A DNA stretch of 64,000 nucleotides from an uncultured Opitutia bacterium (GCA_903827245.1 CAIKHO010000074.1:124001-188000), one strand, 5' to 3'; positions 43,164 to 58,540 are shown, counted from the first letter of the stretch. Translations and numbers: made by a program. Notes: generated by a model from the letters alone, not told the origin.

Positions 43164-44174
43164 TCAGGATAATTCGCGGGCCATTTCCTTGGCAAAGTAG
43201 GTCAGAATCATGTCGGCTCCCGCGCGCTTGATCGCAAGCAGCGACTCATGGCGGGTACGGGCGAGGTCAAGCCAGCCCAGCTTCGCGGCAGCGTGAAGCT
43301 GCGCGTATTCGCCCGACACCTGGTAAGCCGCAACCGGCTTGCTCGTGGCATTCCTGACGTCCCGGATAATGTCGAGGTACGGGCCGGCAGGCTTCACCAT
43401 CACGATATCGGCCCCCTCCGCCTCGTCGAGCGCCAGTTCGATCATCGCCTCGCGGCGGTTGGCCGGGTTGAGCTGGTAGGTGTCCTTGCCGAGCAGATGG
43501 GTGCCGGCGGATTTCGCACTGCCCACCGCATCGCGAAAGGGACCATAGTAGGCCGAGGCAAATTTCACGGCATAGGCCATGATGCCGGTCTGCGTGAAAC
43601 CCGCGGCGTCGAGCGACCGCCGGATCGCACCCACGCGGCCGTCCATCATGTCGCTCGGGGCCACCAAATCCACGCCAGCCCGCGCATGGAGGACGGCCAT
43701 TTTCACCAGGATCCCGACCGTGCGGTCGTTCGCCACGTCGTCGCGCGCCGCGGTCAGTACGCCGTCGTGGCCGTGGGTCGTGTAGGGATCGAGCGCGATA
43801 TCCGTCATGACCGTGATCTCCGGCACGGCCTTTTTCACCGCTCGGACCGCCCGCAGGATGAGCGCGTCCTCGTCCAACGCCGCCGTGCCCTCGTCGTTCT
43901 TCAGGCGCGTCTCGAGCTTCGGGAACAACGCCACCGCCGGCACGCCCAGTTTGGCGAGCGCCCGGCATTCCTTCACGAGGTCGGCCACATTGAGGCGGAA
44001 AACGCCCGGCATGGAATGGATCGCCTCGGGTGCGCCCTTGCCTTCCACGACAAAAAGCGGGGCGATGAAATTCCGGGGCTGGAGCACCGTTTCGGCGACC
44101 AAGGCGCGCAGGCTGGGCGTGCGCCGCAGGCGACGGGGGCGGTGGATCAGATCGAGCTTGAAGTTGTCGGGCAT
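43164..44174 (-). CDS. hemB: Delta-aminolevulinic acid dehydratase (porphobilinogen synthase), Cys-less metal site
   Basis: Joins two 5-aminolevulinate molecules into porphobilinogen for haem. Schiff-base lysines lie in 'MAYAVKFASAYYGPFRDA' and 'DIVMVKPAGPYLDI'. Substrate/metal segments are 'APLFVVEG' and 'DIALDPYTTHGHDG'. Zinc enzymes have Cys in the latter block; here it has Ala/Asp, so the enzyme is expected to be of the Mg-type. 336 aa from ATG 44174 ('MPDNFKLDL'). Divergent from cysS. Confidence 0.95.
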   Translation of the reverse strand: MPDNFKLDLIHRPRRLRRTPSLRALVAETVLQPRNFIAPLFVVEGKGAPEAIHSMPGVFRLNVADLVKECRALAKLGVPAVALFPKLETRLKNDEGTAALDEDALILRAVRAVKKAVPEITVMTDIALDPYTTHGHDGVLTAARDDVANDRTVGILVKMAVLHARAGVDLVAPSDMMDGRVGAIRRSLDAAGFTQTGIMAYAVKFASAYYGPFRDAVGSAKSAGTHLLGKDTYQLNPANRREAMIELALDEAEGADIVMVKPAGPYLDIIRDVRNATSKPVAAYQVSGEYAQLHAAAKLGWLDLARTRHESLLAIKRAGADMILTYFAKEMARELS

Positions 44175-44249
44175 ATTCGCGTTCTTCGGCGGACTAGAGC
44201 ACGCCATGCCCTTGGTCGCCACAAGTTTTTGCATCGCCCCCCGCCGCCC

Positions 44250-44276
44250 CACCGCGACGCGAACGTCGCGTGCGGC
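44250..44276. repeat. Hairpin repeat between hemB and cysS
   Basis: CACCGCGACGCGAACGTCGCG; related to the 25-bp palindrome inside the helicase gene (20235-20259). The 249-bp divergent gap also holds CCTCCGGCGGG-type palindromes. No further feature seen. Confidence 0.5.
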
Positions 44277-44423
44277 CTGCCCGCCTCCGGCGGGCTGTTG
44301 AACAGCCGCAACCCGCCCCGGCGGGCTGATCGCCGCAGCCCCGGCCGGGCCTTATCAGGCAAAAACAGCGTTCCGCTGCGGCGGAAATTACGTTAGCAAT
44401 CTCCTTTCTCATTTTCCTTATTC

Positions 44424-45809
<1,386 letters not shown>

Positions 45810-45816
45810 TTAATCA

Positions 45817-45879
45817 CGAAGGCGCCAAGCCGTGAAAGTACCCAGCCAAATTCCCCTTATTTCGAACCTAGCGCCTTCG
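45817..45879. repeat. Short palindrome (CGAAGGCGC) between cysS and thrS
   Basis: Arms CGAAGGCGC (45817-45825) and GCGCCTTCG (45871-45879) in a sequence reading AATCACGAAGGCGCCAAG..., a dispersed intergenic type also seen near 973. Confidence 0.5.
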
Positions 45880-45912
45880 CGCCTTAGCGTTTAATCCGAA
45901 TCCCCTTTCCTC

Positions 45913-47826
<1,914 letters not shown>

Positions 47827-47897
47827 GCCGGCGCCGCTGCGGTCGCCGCGCCGCTCCGTTAAAATTCCTTGCCATGCGACTTTTTTTTTCAAAACTA

Positions 47898-47934
47898 GGA
47901 CACGTGTCCCAAAATACCCGACCCCGGGGACACG
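47898..47934. promoter_or_regulatory. Operator-like GGACACG sites upstream of the TonB-dependent receptor
   Basis: A perfect palindrome GGACACGTGTCC (47898-47909) and a second GGACACG (47928-47934) start exactly 30 bp apart, about three helical turns. They lie 25-60 bp before the receptor start codon. The regulator is unknown. Confidence 0.45.
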
Positions 47935-47958
47935 AGAATTATCCCCCGTAGCATACCC

Positions 47959-50900
47959 ATGAACCCAAGCAAAACCCTACCCTCCGTCCTGCGCCGGCTG
48001 CTCCTTGTGCCCGTCGCCGCGACCCTGTTCAGCCTCGCCCACGCGCAATCGGCGCCGGACGCCGCCACGCTGGCAAAATACGACAAGAACAAGAACGGCC
48101 GGCTCGATCCGGACGAAATCGCCGCCATGCAGGCCGACGAGGCGAAAGCAGCCAAGACGCCCGTCATGGCTGACGAGACGGTCGAGCTCTCCCCTTTCAA
48201 GGTCTCGTCCGACACCAAGGGCTACTACGCCTCCAACACGATGTCCGGGACGCGCTTCAATTCGAAGCTCGATGACCTCGCCTCGTCCATCTCGGTCGTG
48301 ACCAAGGAGCAGATGTCCGACTTCGCGATGCTCGATATCAACGACATCTTCAACTACACCGGCAACACCGAGGGCACGGGCACCTACACCGATTACAGCG
48401 TCGACCGCAACGGCAGCGTGTCGGACAACGTGCAGCTCAACCCGACCCAGGCGAACCGCATCCGCGGCATCGCCCCCGCCAACGTGTCCCTCGACAACAT
48501 CGAGACGATGGGCCGCGTCCCGATCGACCCGCTGAACATCGACGCCATCGAGATCAGCCGCGGGCCGAACGCCAACGTCTTTGGCCTTGGCAATCCCTCG
48601 GGCACCGTCAACCAGGTGCCGGCCGCGGCAAATTTGAGCCGTGATCGCTCACAGGCAGCGTTTCGCACCGACAGCTATGGCGGCTATCGGACCAGTCTGG
48701 ACCTGAACCGCATCATCTTCTCCAACAAGCTCGCCATCCGTGGCAGCGGGGCTTTCCAGCACGATGGGTTTCAACTCAAGCCGTCCGGCGTCGATACCGT
48801 CCGCCTCAACGGCATGCTCAAATACAAGCCCTTCAAATCGACGACGATCTCGGCCTCCGTCTACTACTACCGCATGAACGGAAACCGGCCCAATTCCCTG
48901 CCGCCCCGCGACAACGTGACCTATTGGTACAACAGCGGCCAGCCTACCTGGGATCCGACCACGCAACAAATCCACATCGCGGGCGCCACCGTCGGCACCT
49001 TCACGTCGACCACCTATAACGGCCCGGACTATTTCAGCGCCACCCTGCTCGGCGCCACCCATAGCCAGATGTTCATCGACCAGCATGGCCTGACCTACTG
49101 GGCCGCGCCCCAGGGCTTCACCAACACGGCCGTGCTCGCCGGTGCCACCACCGCGGGCCCGACCTCTGGCGGCACCGCCGACCGCTATGTCCAGACGACC
49201 GGCACGCCCGGTGCGACCGGGACCGCGGCCAAGCCCTCCGCCCAGCCGCTGTTCACCACCACACCGACCCTCAACAACCGGAACATCTACGATTGGTCCT
49301 CCATCAATCTCGCCGCCCCCAACCGCCTGATGGACCGGACGCTGACATCCAGCGTCCAGCTCGAGCAGGTCTTCCTCAACACCCAGCGGCAGATGCTCGT
49401 CGTCCAGGGCGGCGTCATGCGCGAGGATTCGCAGCGCTACCAGCGCAACCTGATCGGCATCGCCAACGACAACGGCCAGTCCGGCCAGCTCGAGATCGAC
49501 CCGAACGAGAAGAACATCGATGGCACCCCGAACCCGTTTTTCCTGCGCCCGTTCATTGGCACGGACAAGCCCCGGACGGTATGGGCGCCGGCGAAATGGG
49601 ACACCTACCGCGCCCAACTCGCCTACAAGCTCGACCTGACCCAGGAGCCCAGCCTGCTGAAGTGGCTCGGCGTACAGCAGCTGACGGCCTACGATGAGTA
49701 CAAGTACCGGGTTAACCGGCAATATTCCTTCCGGGAAGGCTTCCTTGACCAGAAAACCTGGATCCCCACCGGCACTTATATCGGAACGCAAGCCGCTCCC
49801 GCGGGAACGCCGGCCAACCAGGCGCTCAGCTCCGACTTCCTGCGCTACTATGTCGGCGACAGCACCGGCTACAACGTCGAGTACGCGCCCGGCGAATTCA
49901 AGACGGGCCAGTACAACTACGTCTGGGGCAACAATGTCACCGGCAAGTTCAACAGCGAGCCGTCGACCCTGGGCCTCGTCGCCGCCGACAAGAGCGGTGG
50001 CACCCTCAACACAAAGCAGGTCATCAAGACCGGCGGTGCCGTCTGGCAGAGTCACTTCCTCAACGACTCGCTCGTGACGACCTTCGGTATTCGTGAGGAC
50101 AAGGTTTACTCGTTGTTCGGCAACCCGAACCTGGCGAACCTGAATTCCGACGGCACCACATTCAACTACCCGCTCATCAACTCGTGGACGCCGGGCGACT
50201 ACGGCTTCACCAGCGGCAAGACGACCAACGTGCAGTATGTCGTCCGGCCGTTCCGCGACCTGCCCTTCCTGAGCTCGATCGACGGTAGCGGCGGTGTCGG
50301 CCATTTCTTCGCCAGCGCGCTCCGCGGCCTGTCCCTGAATTACAACCGTTCAAACAGCTTCATTCCCGCCACCCCGGCCCAGGATCTGTTCCTGAACAGC
50401 CTGCCAAATCCCACGGGTGAGGACAAGAGCTACGGGCTCGGCCTGAACCTCTTCGATGGAAAGGTCGTGCTGCGTGTGACCCACTACGAGACCGCCCAGC
50501 TCAATAATCGCAACGGCGATGCCAACACGATCGCCCAGCGCGTGATCCGCACCGATCTCCCGCTGCTCGGCACCACCCCCGCCAAGTTCGTGCTTCAGGC
50601 GGTCGCCGGATCCCTCACCGCGACGACCGGGCCGAATAGCAATCAATTCGGCTGGATCAAGACTACCAATCCCAGCTGGACCGACCAGCAGGTCACCGAC
50701 GAGTTGGCCAAGGAAATGGGCATGTCCACCGCGCTCCAGGCCGCCCTCATCAATCCCCAGCCTCCCATCGCCGCGACCAACGACGATCTCGGCCGGGGCA
50801 CTGAGGTCGACCTGAACGTCAATCTTACCCGTTACTGGACCGTGTCCGCGAACTTTAGCGACACGCAGACCTATATCGCGAACGTGTCGAGCACCCTTCA

Positions 50901-51489
50901 GAAGTGGATCGACCAGCGCATGGCGATCTGGACCACGATCAAGGATCCGACGATCAATCCCGCCCTCGAGCCGGCGCAACTCTGGTGGAATCACAACTAC
51001 GGTGGCACGCAGACCGCAGCGCAAAACTTCCTGGTCTTCGTCGCGACACCCTACTCGGTCATCCAGCAGCTCCAGGGCCAAGCCAACCCGCAGACCCGCC
51101 GCTACAACGTCAAGATCAGCAGCAGCCTCCAACTGGCCGGCATCACCGACCAGCGCCTGCTGAAGAAATTCACCGTCGGTGGCGCCCTCCGGTGGGAAGC
51201 CCCGGGCGCGATCGGCTACTATGGCGCGCAAAGCCTCCCCGCCACGATCACGACGCTGAACGTCAAAACGCCGATCTACGACCAGTCGCATGTCTTCGTC
51301 GACACCTTCATCAGCTATCGGACCAAGCTGTGGTCGGACAAGATCGCAGCTACGTTCCAGTTCAACGCACAGAACCTAACGGAAAGCGGCCACCTCCAGC
51401 CGGTCGGCGCCTTCCCCGACGGCTCGATCAGTACCTATCGCATTGTCGATCCAAGGAAGTTCGTCCTTTCGGCATCGTTCGACCTCTAA
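47959..51489 (+). CDS. TonB-dependent outer-membrane receptor with EF-hand-like N-terminus, 1176 aa
   Basis: Outer-membrane active transporter powered by TonB. Signal peptide 1-30 ('LLLVPVAATLFSLAHAQ'). An EF-hand/dockerin-like loop 'DKNKNGRLDPDE' spans 42-53. A TonB-box-like 'ETVELSPFKV' lies at 73-82. The plug domain (about 90-230) contains 'SISVVTKEQM', 'RIRGIAPANVSLDNI' and 'IDAIEISRGPNANVFGLG'. A large beta-barrel ends with the typical aromatic/Phe signal 'KFVLSASFDL'. This architecture is common in Verrucomicrobiota. Ligand unknown; single-gene unit with a terminator at 51514. Confidence 0.93.
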   Translation: MNPSKTLPSVLRRLLLVPVAATLFSLAHAQSAPDAATLAKYDKNKNGRLDPDEIAAMQADEAKAAKTPVMADETVELSPFKVSSDTKGYYASNTMSGTRFNSKLDDLASSISVVTKEQMSDFAMLDINDIFNYTGNTEGTGTYTDYSVDRNGSVSDNVQLNPTQANRIRGIAPANVSLDNIETMGRVPIDPLNIDAIEISRGPNANVFGLGNPSGTVNQVPAAANLSRDRSQAAFRTDSYGGYRTSLDLNRIIFSNKLAIRGSGAFQHDGFQLKPSGVDTVRLNGMLKYKPFKSTTISASVYYYRMNGNRPNSLPPRDNVTYWYNSGQPTWDPTTQQIHIAGATVGTFTSTTYNGPDYFSATLLGATHSQMFIDQHGLTYWAAPQGFTNTAVLAGATTAGPTSGGTADRYVQTTGTPGATGTAAKPSAQPLFTTTPTLNNRNIYDWSSINLAAPNRLMDRTLTSSVQLEQVFLNTQRQMLVVQGGVMREDSQRYQRNLIGIANDNGQSGQLEIDPNEKNIDGTPNPFFLRPFIGTDKPRTVWAPAKWDTYRAQLAYKLDLTQEPSLLKWLGVQQLTAYDEYKYRVNRQYSFREGFLDQKTWIPTGTYIGTQAAPAGTPANQALSSDFLRYYVGDSTGYNVEYAPGEFKTGQYNYVWGNNVTGKFNSEPSTLGLVAADKSGGTLNTKQVIKTGGAVWQSHFLNDSLVTTFGIREDKVYSLFGNPNLANLNSDGTTFNYPLINSWTPGDYGFTSGKTTNVQYVVRPFRDLPFLSSIDGSGGVGHFFASALRGLSLNYNRSNSFIPATPAQDLFLNSLPNPTGEDKSYGLGLNLFDGKVVLRVTHYETAQLNNRNGDANTIAQRVIRTDLPLLGTTPAKFVLQAVAGSLTATTGPNSNQFGWIKTTNPSWTDQQVTDELAKEMGMSTALQAALINPQPPIAATNDDLGRGTEVDLNVNLTRYWTVSANFSDTQTYIANVSSTLQKWIDQRMAIWTTIKDPTINPALEPAQLWWNHNYGGTQTAAQNFLVFVATPYSVIQQLQGQANPQTRRYNVKISSSLQLAGITDQRLLKKFTVGGALRWEAPGAIGYYGAQSLPATITTLNVKTPIYDQSHVFVDTFISYRTKLWSDKIAATFQFNAQNLTESGHLQPVGAFPDGSISTYRIVDPRKFVLSASFDL

Positions 51490-51513
51490 GGCCATCCAGA
51501 GCCGGTTTTACGT

Positions 51514-51550
51514 CGCCGCCGATCATCACGATCGGCGGCGATCTTATTTT
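51514..51550 (+). terminator. Rho-independent terminator of the TonB-dependent receptor
   Basis: Hairpin CGCCGCCGAT (51514-51523), loop CATCACG, ATCGGCGGCG (51531-51540), followed by ATCTTATTTT. 25 bp beyond the stop codon. Confidence 0.85.
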
Positions 51551-51575
51551 CCCCTGCTGACTGAGTCGTGGTAGA

Positions 51576-51738
51576 GTTTCACGCAGAGGCGCAGGGACGC
51601 AGAGAAAGCCAAAAAAACAAGGGATCGGAAGTAGTGGTCTGGGCCTGCGTCATGGCTGGATTTCCTGATTTCTCCGTTCCAAGCATTGATGCCATTCTCA
51701 TTGTTCCAGCCCTGCGACTTGGCGCCTCTGCGCGAGAC
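51576..51738. repeat. Palindrome of the 'CGCAGAGGCGC' family, second copy
   Basis: Left arm GTTTCACGCAGAGGCGC (51576-), right arm GGCGCCTCTGCGCGAGAC (51721-51738). Same arms as at 9049-9314, without the nested insertion. Confidence 0.7.
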
Positions 51739-51883
51739 CGGCTTGGAATGATCCATTGCAAACTGTAGCATTGCTCCTGATCGGCGGCTTCTTGACTGCC
51801 TCTCCGTCACCGCCAACCTCGAACCCGCGCCCGTGGTAAATCACCCCCATTTCGATCAGCCGGTGACGCGTGATACCAACGCC

Positions 51884-51925
51884 CCATTGGTTTTAGACCT
51901 ATGTCTCGCAGGGTGGCCGCCGCGG
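51884..51925. repeat. Uninterrupted copy of the repeat split at 9.1 kb
   Basis: CCATTGGTTTTAG continuing directly into ACCTATGTCTCGCAGGG. At 9104-9116 and 9245-9270 the same two halves are separated by 128 bp. The candidate start ATG of the TPR gene (51901) lies inside this repeat. Confidence 0.6.
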
Positions 51926-53946
51926 TTCTTGCCGTCATGAAACGATCTGCCATTCCACGGGGATCCCCCAGGCCCGCGGCTGCCGGCACCTCGCTGCTAC
52001 AACCGGCCGAATTGTTGCCATGGCCGGCGCGAGGGATGTGGGTGTTGATTTTTACCCTGACCCTCATCGCGTATTTTCCGGCCTTGAAAGGCGGGTTCAT
52101 CTGGGATGACGCCGGCCATGTCACCCGGCCCGAGCTGCGCTCGTTTTCCGGTCTGGCCCGCATCTGGACCGAGGTGGGGGCCACCCAGCAATACTATCCG
52201 CTCCTCCATACCGCGTTCTGGTTCGAGCATCGGCTGTGGGGCGACTCGGCCCTCGGCTATCATTTGCTCAACGTCTTCCTCCATGCGACTGCCGCGGGAC
52301 TCTTCGGATTGATCCTTCGCCGGCTGGCAGTGCCCGGGGCTTGGCTGGCCGCACTCCTGTTCGCCCTTCATCCGGTCGGAGTCGAGTCGGTGGCCTGGGT
52401 TTCCGAGCAAAAAAACACCCTCTCGGCCGTCTTCTATCTGGCCGCGGTTCTCGCCTATCTGCGCTTCGATGCAGGGCGGACTGGCCGGTCCTATGCACTG
52501 GCCACCGGTTTCTTCCTCATGGCGCTGCTGACGAAATCCGTCACCGCCACGCTCCCCGCCGCCTTGCTGGTGATTTTCTGGTGGCAGCGCGGTCGCCTGT
52601 CCTGGCGCCGCGATATACAACCGCTGCTGCTCTGGTTTGCACTCAGCGCGACCGCCGGCTGGATCACCGCCACGGTGGAACACACCCAGATCGGCGCGCA
52701 GGGGGCGGACTTTACGCTGACTGCCGTCGAGCGCTGCCTGGTCGCAGGGCGGGCGATCTGGTTTTATCTCGGGACGCTGCTCTGGCCGGCCGATCTGGTT
52801 TTTATCTACCCGCGCTGGACGATCGATGCCTCCGCGGCCTGGCAATATCTGTTCCCGCTGGGCGTGCTGGCCCTGTTCGCCCTGCTCATCGGGCGGCGCC
52901 GGCAACGCGGGCCGCTGGCGGCGCTGCTCCTTTTTGTCGGCACCCTTTTCCCCGCGCTCGGCTTCATCAACGTCTATCCCTTCATCTATTCGTTCGTCGC
53001 GGACCACTTCCAGTACCTGGCCTGCCTCGGGTTGCTCGCCCTGGCTGCCAGCGGACTCACGCGGGTATTCGCCCTCCTGCCACGCTGGGGCGGGTTCACG
53101 GCGGTGGCGACACTGCTGACCACGCTGGGCGGGCTCACCTGGGCACAAAGCAGCACCTACCGCGATGTCTTCATCCTCTACGAGACCACCATCGCCCGCA
53201 ACCCGGCGTGCTGGATGGCGCACAACAACCTCGCCATGGCGCTGGCCGACGCCGGCCGGCTGCCGGAGGCGATTCCTCACCTTGAGACCGCCCTCAAGCT
53301 ACGGCCCGGTTTCGCGGAGGCGGAAAGCAATCTCGGCGATGATCTGACCCGGGCCGGCCGGCCGGCCGACGCTATTCCCCACCTCGAGCGGGCGCTGCAA
53401 TTGCAACCGGGCTACGCGGAAGCCTGCAACAATCTCGGTGCCGCCCTCATGGCTGTCGGCCGGTCGGCCGAGGGACTCAGCCGGTTTGCCGAGGCCGTGC
53501 GTCTGAAGCCCGACTATGCCGTGGCCCACGTCAATCTCGGCCTCGCCCTGGCCAGTACGGGTCGCCCCGCGGAGGCGATTCCGCATTTTTCCACGGCAGT
53601 GCGCCTGAATCCGGACTATTCCGAAGCCCAGCTCGATTGGGGCATCGGCCTGACCCTCACCGGGCGGTTTGGCGAGGCGATCGCCCACTTTGAGGAGGCA
53701 CTCCGGCTGCAACCCGACTCGGCCGAGACCCATCACACCTATGGACGGGCTCTGGCCAGCGCCGGACGAACGGATGACGCCATTCGCCACTACGAGCTGG
53801 CCTTGCAGCTTAAGCCTGACTTTGCCGAGGCCCACCTCAACCTCGCGCTCGCGCTTCGACAAGCCGGCCGGATGCAGGAAGCGAATACCCATTACCTCGA
53901 GGCCATGCGTCTTGGGGCCGTGCCGGGCGCACCCGTCCGCAACTAG
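51901..53946 (+). CDS. TMTC-like membrane protein with C-terminal TPR repeats, 681 aa
   Basis: Polytopic N-terminal part plus seven tetratricopeptide repeats. About ten helices between residues 42 and 425; the family block 'HPVGVESVAWVSEQKNTLS' near residue 156 and an early loop Asp pair 'GGFIWDDAGH' resemble the TMTC/DUF1736 O-mannosyltransferase group. TPRs run from about 430 to 675 ('AHNNLAMALADAGRLPEAI' and six more, each ending '-L-x-P-'). Which substrate it might glycosylate is unknown. ATG 51901 lies inside a dispersed repeat; ATG 51937 ('MKRSAIPRG') or a later Met (52036) may be the true start. Confidence 0.85.
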   Translation: MSRRVAAAVLAVMKRSAIPRGSPRPAAAGTSLLQPAELLPWPARGMWVLIFTLTLIAYFPALKGGFIWDDAGHVTRPELRSFSGLARIWTEVGATQQYYPLLHTAFWFEHRLWGDSALGYHLLNVFLHATAAGLFGLILRRLAVPGAWLAALLFALHPVGVESVAWVSEQKNTLSAVFYLAAVLAYLRFDAGRTGRSYALATGFFLMALLTKSVTATLPAALLVIFWWQRGRLSWRRDIQPLLLWFALSATAGWITATVEHTQIGAQGADFTLTAVERCLVAGRAIWFYLGTLLWPADLVFIYPRWTIDASAAWQYLFPLGVLALFALLIGRRRQRGPLAALLLFVGTLFPALGFINVYPFIYSFVADHFQYLACLGLLALAASGLTRVFALLPRWGGFTAVATLLTTLGGLTWAQSSTYRDVFILYETTIARNPACWMAHNNLAMALADAGRLPEAIPHLETALKLRPGFAEAESNLGDDLTRAGRPADAIPHLERALQLQPGYAEACNNLGAALMAVGRSAEGLSRFAEAVRLKPDYAVAHVNLGLALASTGRPAEAIPHFSTAVRLNPDYSEAQLDWGIGLTLTGRFGEAIAHFEEALRLQPDSAETHHTYGRALASAGRTDDAIRHYELALQLKPDFAEAHLNLALALRQAGRMQEANTHYLEAMRLGAVPGAPVRN

Positions 53947-54009
53947 GCCGTTTGCCCAAAGCGGCAGGCCCTTCCGGTGAAGCTACACGGTATTTGGTAA
54001 TCGAGACGG

Positions 54010-54039
54010 AAAAGCCGGCATCCGGAAAGGGATGCCGGC
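54010..54039 (-). terminator. Rho-independent terminator of the amtB-glnK unit
   Basis: On the minus strand: GCCGGCATCC, loop CTTTCC, GGATGCCGGC, then TTTTCC. About 28 bp after the glnK stop. Confidence 0.75.
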
Positions 54040-54067
54040 CATTGAACGATCGAATCGACCCGGCGGC

Positions 54068-54412
<345 letters not shown>

Positions 54413-54426
54413 TCAGGGTTGGTGGT

Positions 54427-55920
54427 TTATGAGACGTAGCCTTCTTCACCGTGCTCGTTGATATCGAGCCCCTGGGTTTCAACCTCGGGCGACGGGCGAA
54501 GGCCGGTGACCGCCTTGACCAGGTAGGCCAGCACCACGGTGGCGACCACGGCGAGGATGAGCGTGATCCCGATGGCCTTGAGCTGCTCAAGGTAAAGCGT
54601 CTTGCCCACGACCTCCTTGAGGTTGGTCGTCAGGTTGCTGTTGACGTCGGCCGTGGCCAAGAAACCCGTCAGAAGCGCGCCGAGCGTCCCACCCACCGCG
54701 TGAACGCCAAAGGTGTCGAGCGCATCGTCATAGCCGATCCAGCCCTTGACCTTGGTCACGAAGAAATACGGCACGATCGCGGCGAAGATGCCGATGATGA
54801 CCGCTCCGGTGGAATTCACAAAGCCGCAGGCCGGCGTTATGACCACGAGGCCAGCCACCGCGCCCGAGCAGAAGCCGAGGATCGAGGCGTGACCGCGGGT
54901 GACCTTCTCGATCATGCCCCAAGTGAAGCAGGCGACGGCCGTCGCCAGCGTGGTGGTGGTGAAGGCATTGGCCGCCACCACGTCGGAAGCGACCGCCGAT
55001 CCCGCGTTGAAGCCGTACCAGCCGACCCACAGCATGCCGGTGCCGACCATGCAGAGCACCATGCTGTGCGGTGCCATCTTTTCCCGGCCAAAGCCGAGGC
55101 GCGGCCCGAGGACGAGGCACAGGATGAGGGCGGACCAGCCGGAGCTCATGTGCACCACGGTGCCACCGGCGAAGTCAATGGCCTTGATCGAGGCCCCGGC
55201 GTTCCACACGCCATTCATGTAGCCGTTGATGCCCCAGACCATGTGCGCCAGCGGGAAATAAACCACGAACATCCAGAGCGTCACGAAGAGCATGATCGCG
55301 CTGAATTTCATGCGCTCCGCAATCGCGCCCACGATGAGCGCGGGCGTGATGATCGCGAACATGAGCTGGTACATCGAAAACACATTTTGCGACACCCAGG
55401 CCGCATAGTCCGGGTTGGGCACCGAGGTCACATCCTTCAGGAGGAAAAACTCGCTGCCGCCCAGGAACGCACTGCCATAGCTTTTCCCGAAGACGAAACT
55501 GTAGCCCACCGCCCACCACAGGATCGTGACGAGCCCGGCAATAGCGAGGCACTGGGCAAGAACCGACAGGACATTCTTCTTGCGCACCAGCCCGCCATAG
55601 AAAAGCGCGAGGCCCGGCAGGGTCATGAAAAGCACCAGCGCCGTACTCGTCATCATCCAGGCGTTGTGCCCGGGTCCCGGCACTCCCACGGACGGCGTGG
55701 TCAGGCCCGCCGGCAGGTTGCCCTTGGCATCCTTGAGCGAGGCGGTGGGGTCGCCATTGGCCAGGTAAGCCTCCAGTCCGGCTATTCTTTGTTCCAAGGA
55801 GGGAACGGGCGCGGCGGCCACCGCCGGGGCAGAGGCTTGGGCAAAAGCGGGGCCGGCGGCAAAGCCCGCGAGCAGCGCGACAACAGCATAACAACGAAGT
55901 TGGATAAGCAGGGGTTTCAT
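54427..55920 (-). CDS. amtB: Ammonium transporter (Amt/AmtB family)
   Basis: Inner-membrane ammonium channel, 497 aa. Cleavable signal peptide (about 1-28, ending 'GPAFAQA'), then a periplasmic stretch of about 60 residues. Eleven helices start at 'NAWMMTSTALVLFMTLPGLALFYGGLVRKK' region. Conserved 'GGTVVHMSSGWSALI' and 'GVHAVGGTLGALLTG' carry the twin pore histidines. C-terminal tail 'LRPSPEVETQGLDINEHGEEGY' is the PII-interaction region. Flanked on both sides by glnK copies. Confidence 0.96.
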   Translation of the reverse strand: MKPLLIQLRCYAVVALLAGFAAGPAFAQASAPAVAAAPVPSLEQRIAGLEAYLANGDPTASLKDAKGNLPAGLTTPSVGVPGPGHNAWMMTSTALVLFMTLPGLALFYGGLVRKKNVLSVLAQCLAIAGLVTILWWAVGYSFVFGKSYGSAFLGGSEFFLLKDVTSVPNPDYAAWVSQNVFSMYQLMFAIITPALIVGAIAERMKFSAIMLFVTLWMFVVYFPLAHMVWGINGYMNGVWNAGASIKAIDFAGGTVVHMSSGWSALILCLVLGPRLGFGREKMAPHSMVLCMVGTGMLWVGWYGFNAGSAVASDVVAANAFTTTTLATAVACFTWGMIEKVTRGHASILGFCSGAVAGLVVITPACGFVNSTGAVIIGIFAAIVPYFFVTKVKGWIGYDDALDTFGVHAVGGTLGALLTGFLATADVNSNLTTNLKEVVGKTLYLEQLKAIGITLILAVVATVVLAYLVKAVTGLRPSPEVETQGLDINEHGEEGYVS

Positions 55921-56029
55921 GGGTTACGCCGCTGTTGTAAGCAGAACCGGATCGAGAAATCCATGAATAATATTCATTGCCATGACCTAATGAATGCATC
56001 GTTTGCCGGGAATCATCCCGTGCAGGCAT

Positions 56030-56061
56030 AAAAAGGCCGGCTTCCGTTGTGGAAGCCGGCC
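56030..56061 (-). terminator. Terminator between glnK copy 2 and amtB
   Basis: On the minus strand: GGCCGGCTTCC, loop ACAAC, GGAAGCCGGCC, then TTTTTA. About 30 bp after the glnK copy 2 stop. It may let the upstream glnK be made in excess over amtB. Confidence 0.8.
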
Positions 56062-56090
56062 GGAAAAGGATGGAGAAATCGCCCGGAGAC

Positions 56091-58426
<2,336 letters not shown>

Positions 58427-58540
58427 GGGCAGGTTCGCGGGTGCAAACGCCAAGCTAAGCGGATGCGTTGGCTCGCCGGCAAATAGATTTTACCGGCGCC
58501 AGGCAGGCCCTCGAAGCCGCCCCTGAATCCCGCAGAGAGT

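Larger units (their letters stand above)
51490..51900. other. 411-bp gene-free gap: terminator plus dispersed repeats
   Basis: Contains the receptor terminator (51514-51550), a palindrome of the CGCAGAGGCGC family (51576-51738), and a CCATTGGTTTTAGACC-type repeat (51884-51925) that runs into the next gene. No convincing open frame. Confidence 0.75.

Noticed and set aside
55921-56030. Second sigma-54 promoter directly before amtB
   Set aside because: A TGGCA occurs but no GC element at the right distance.
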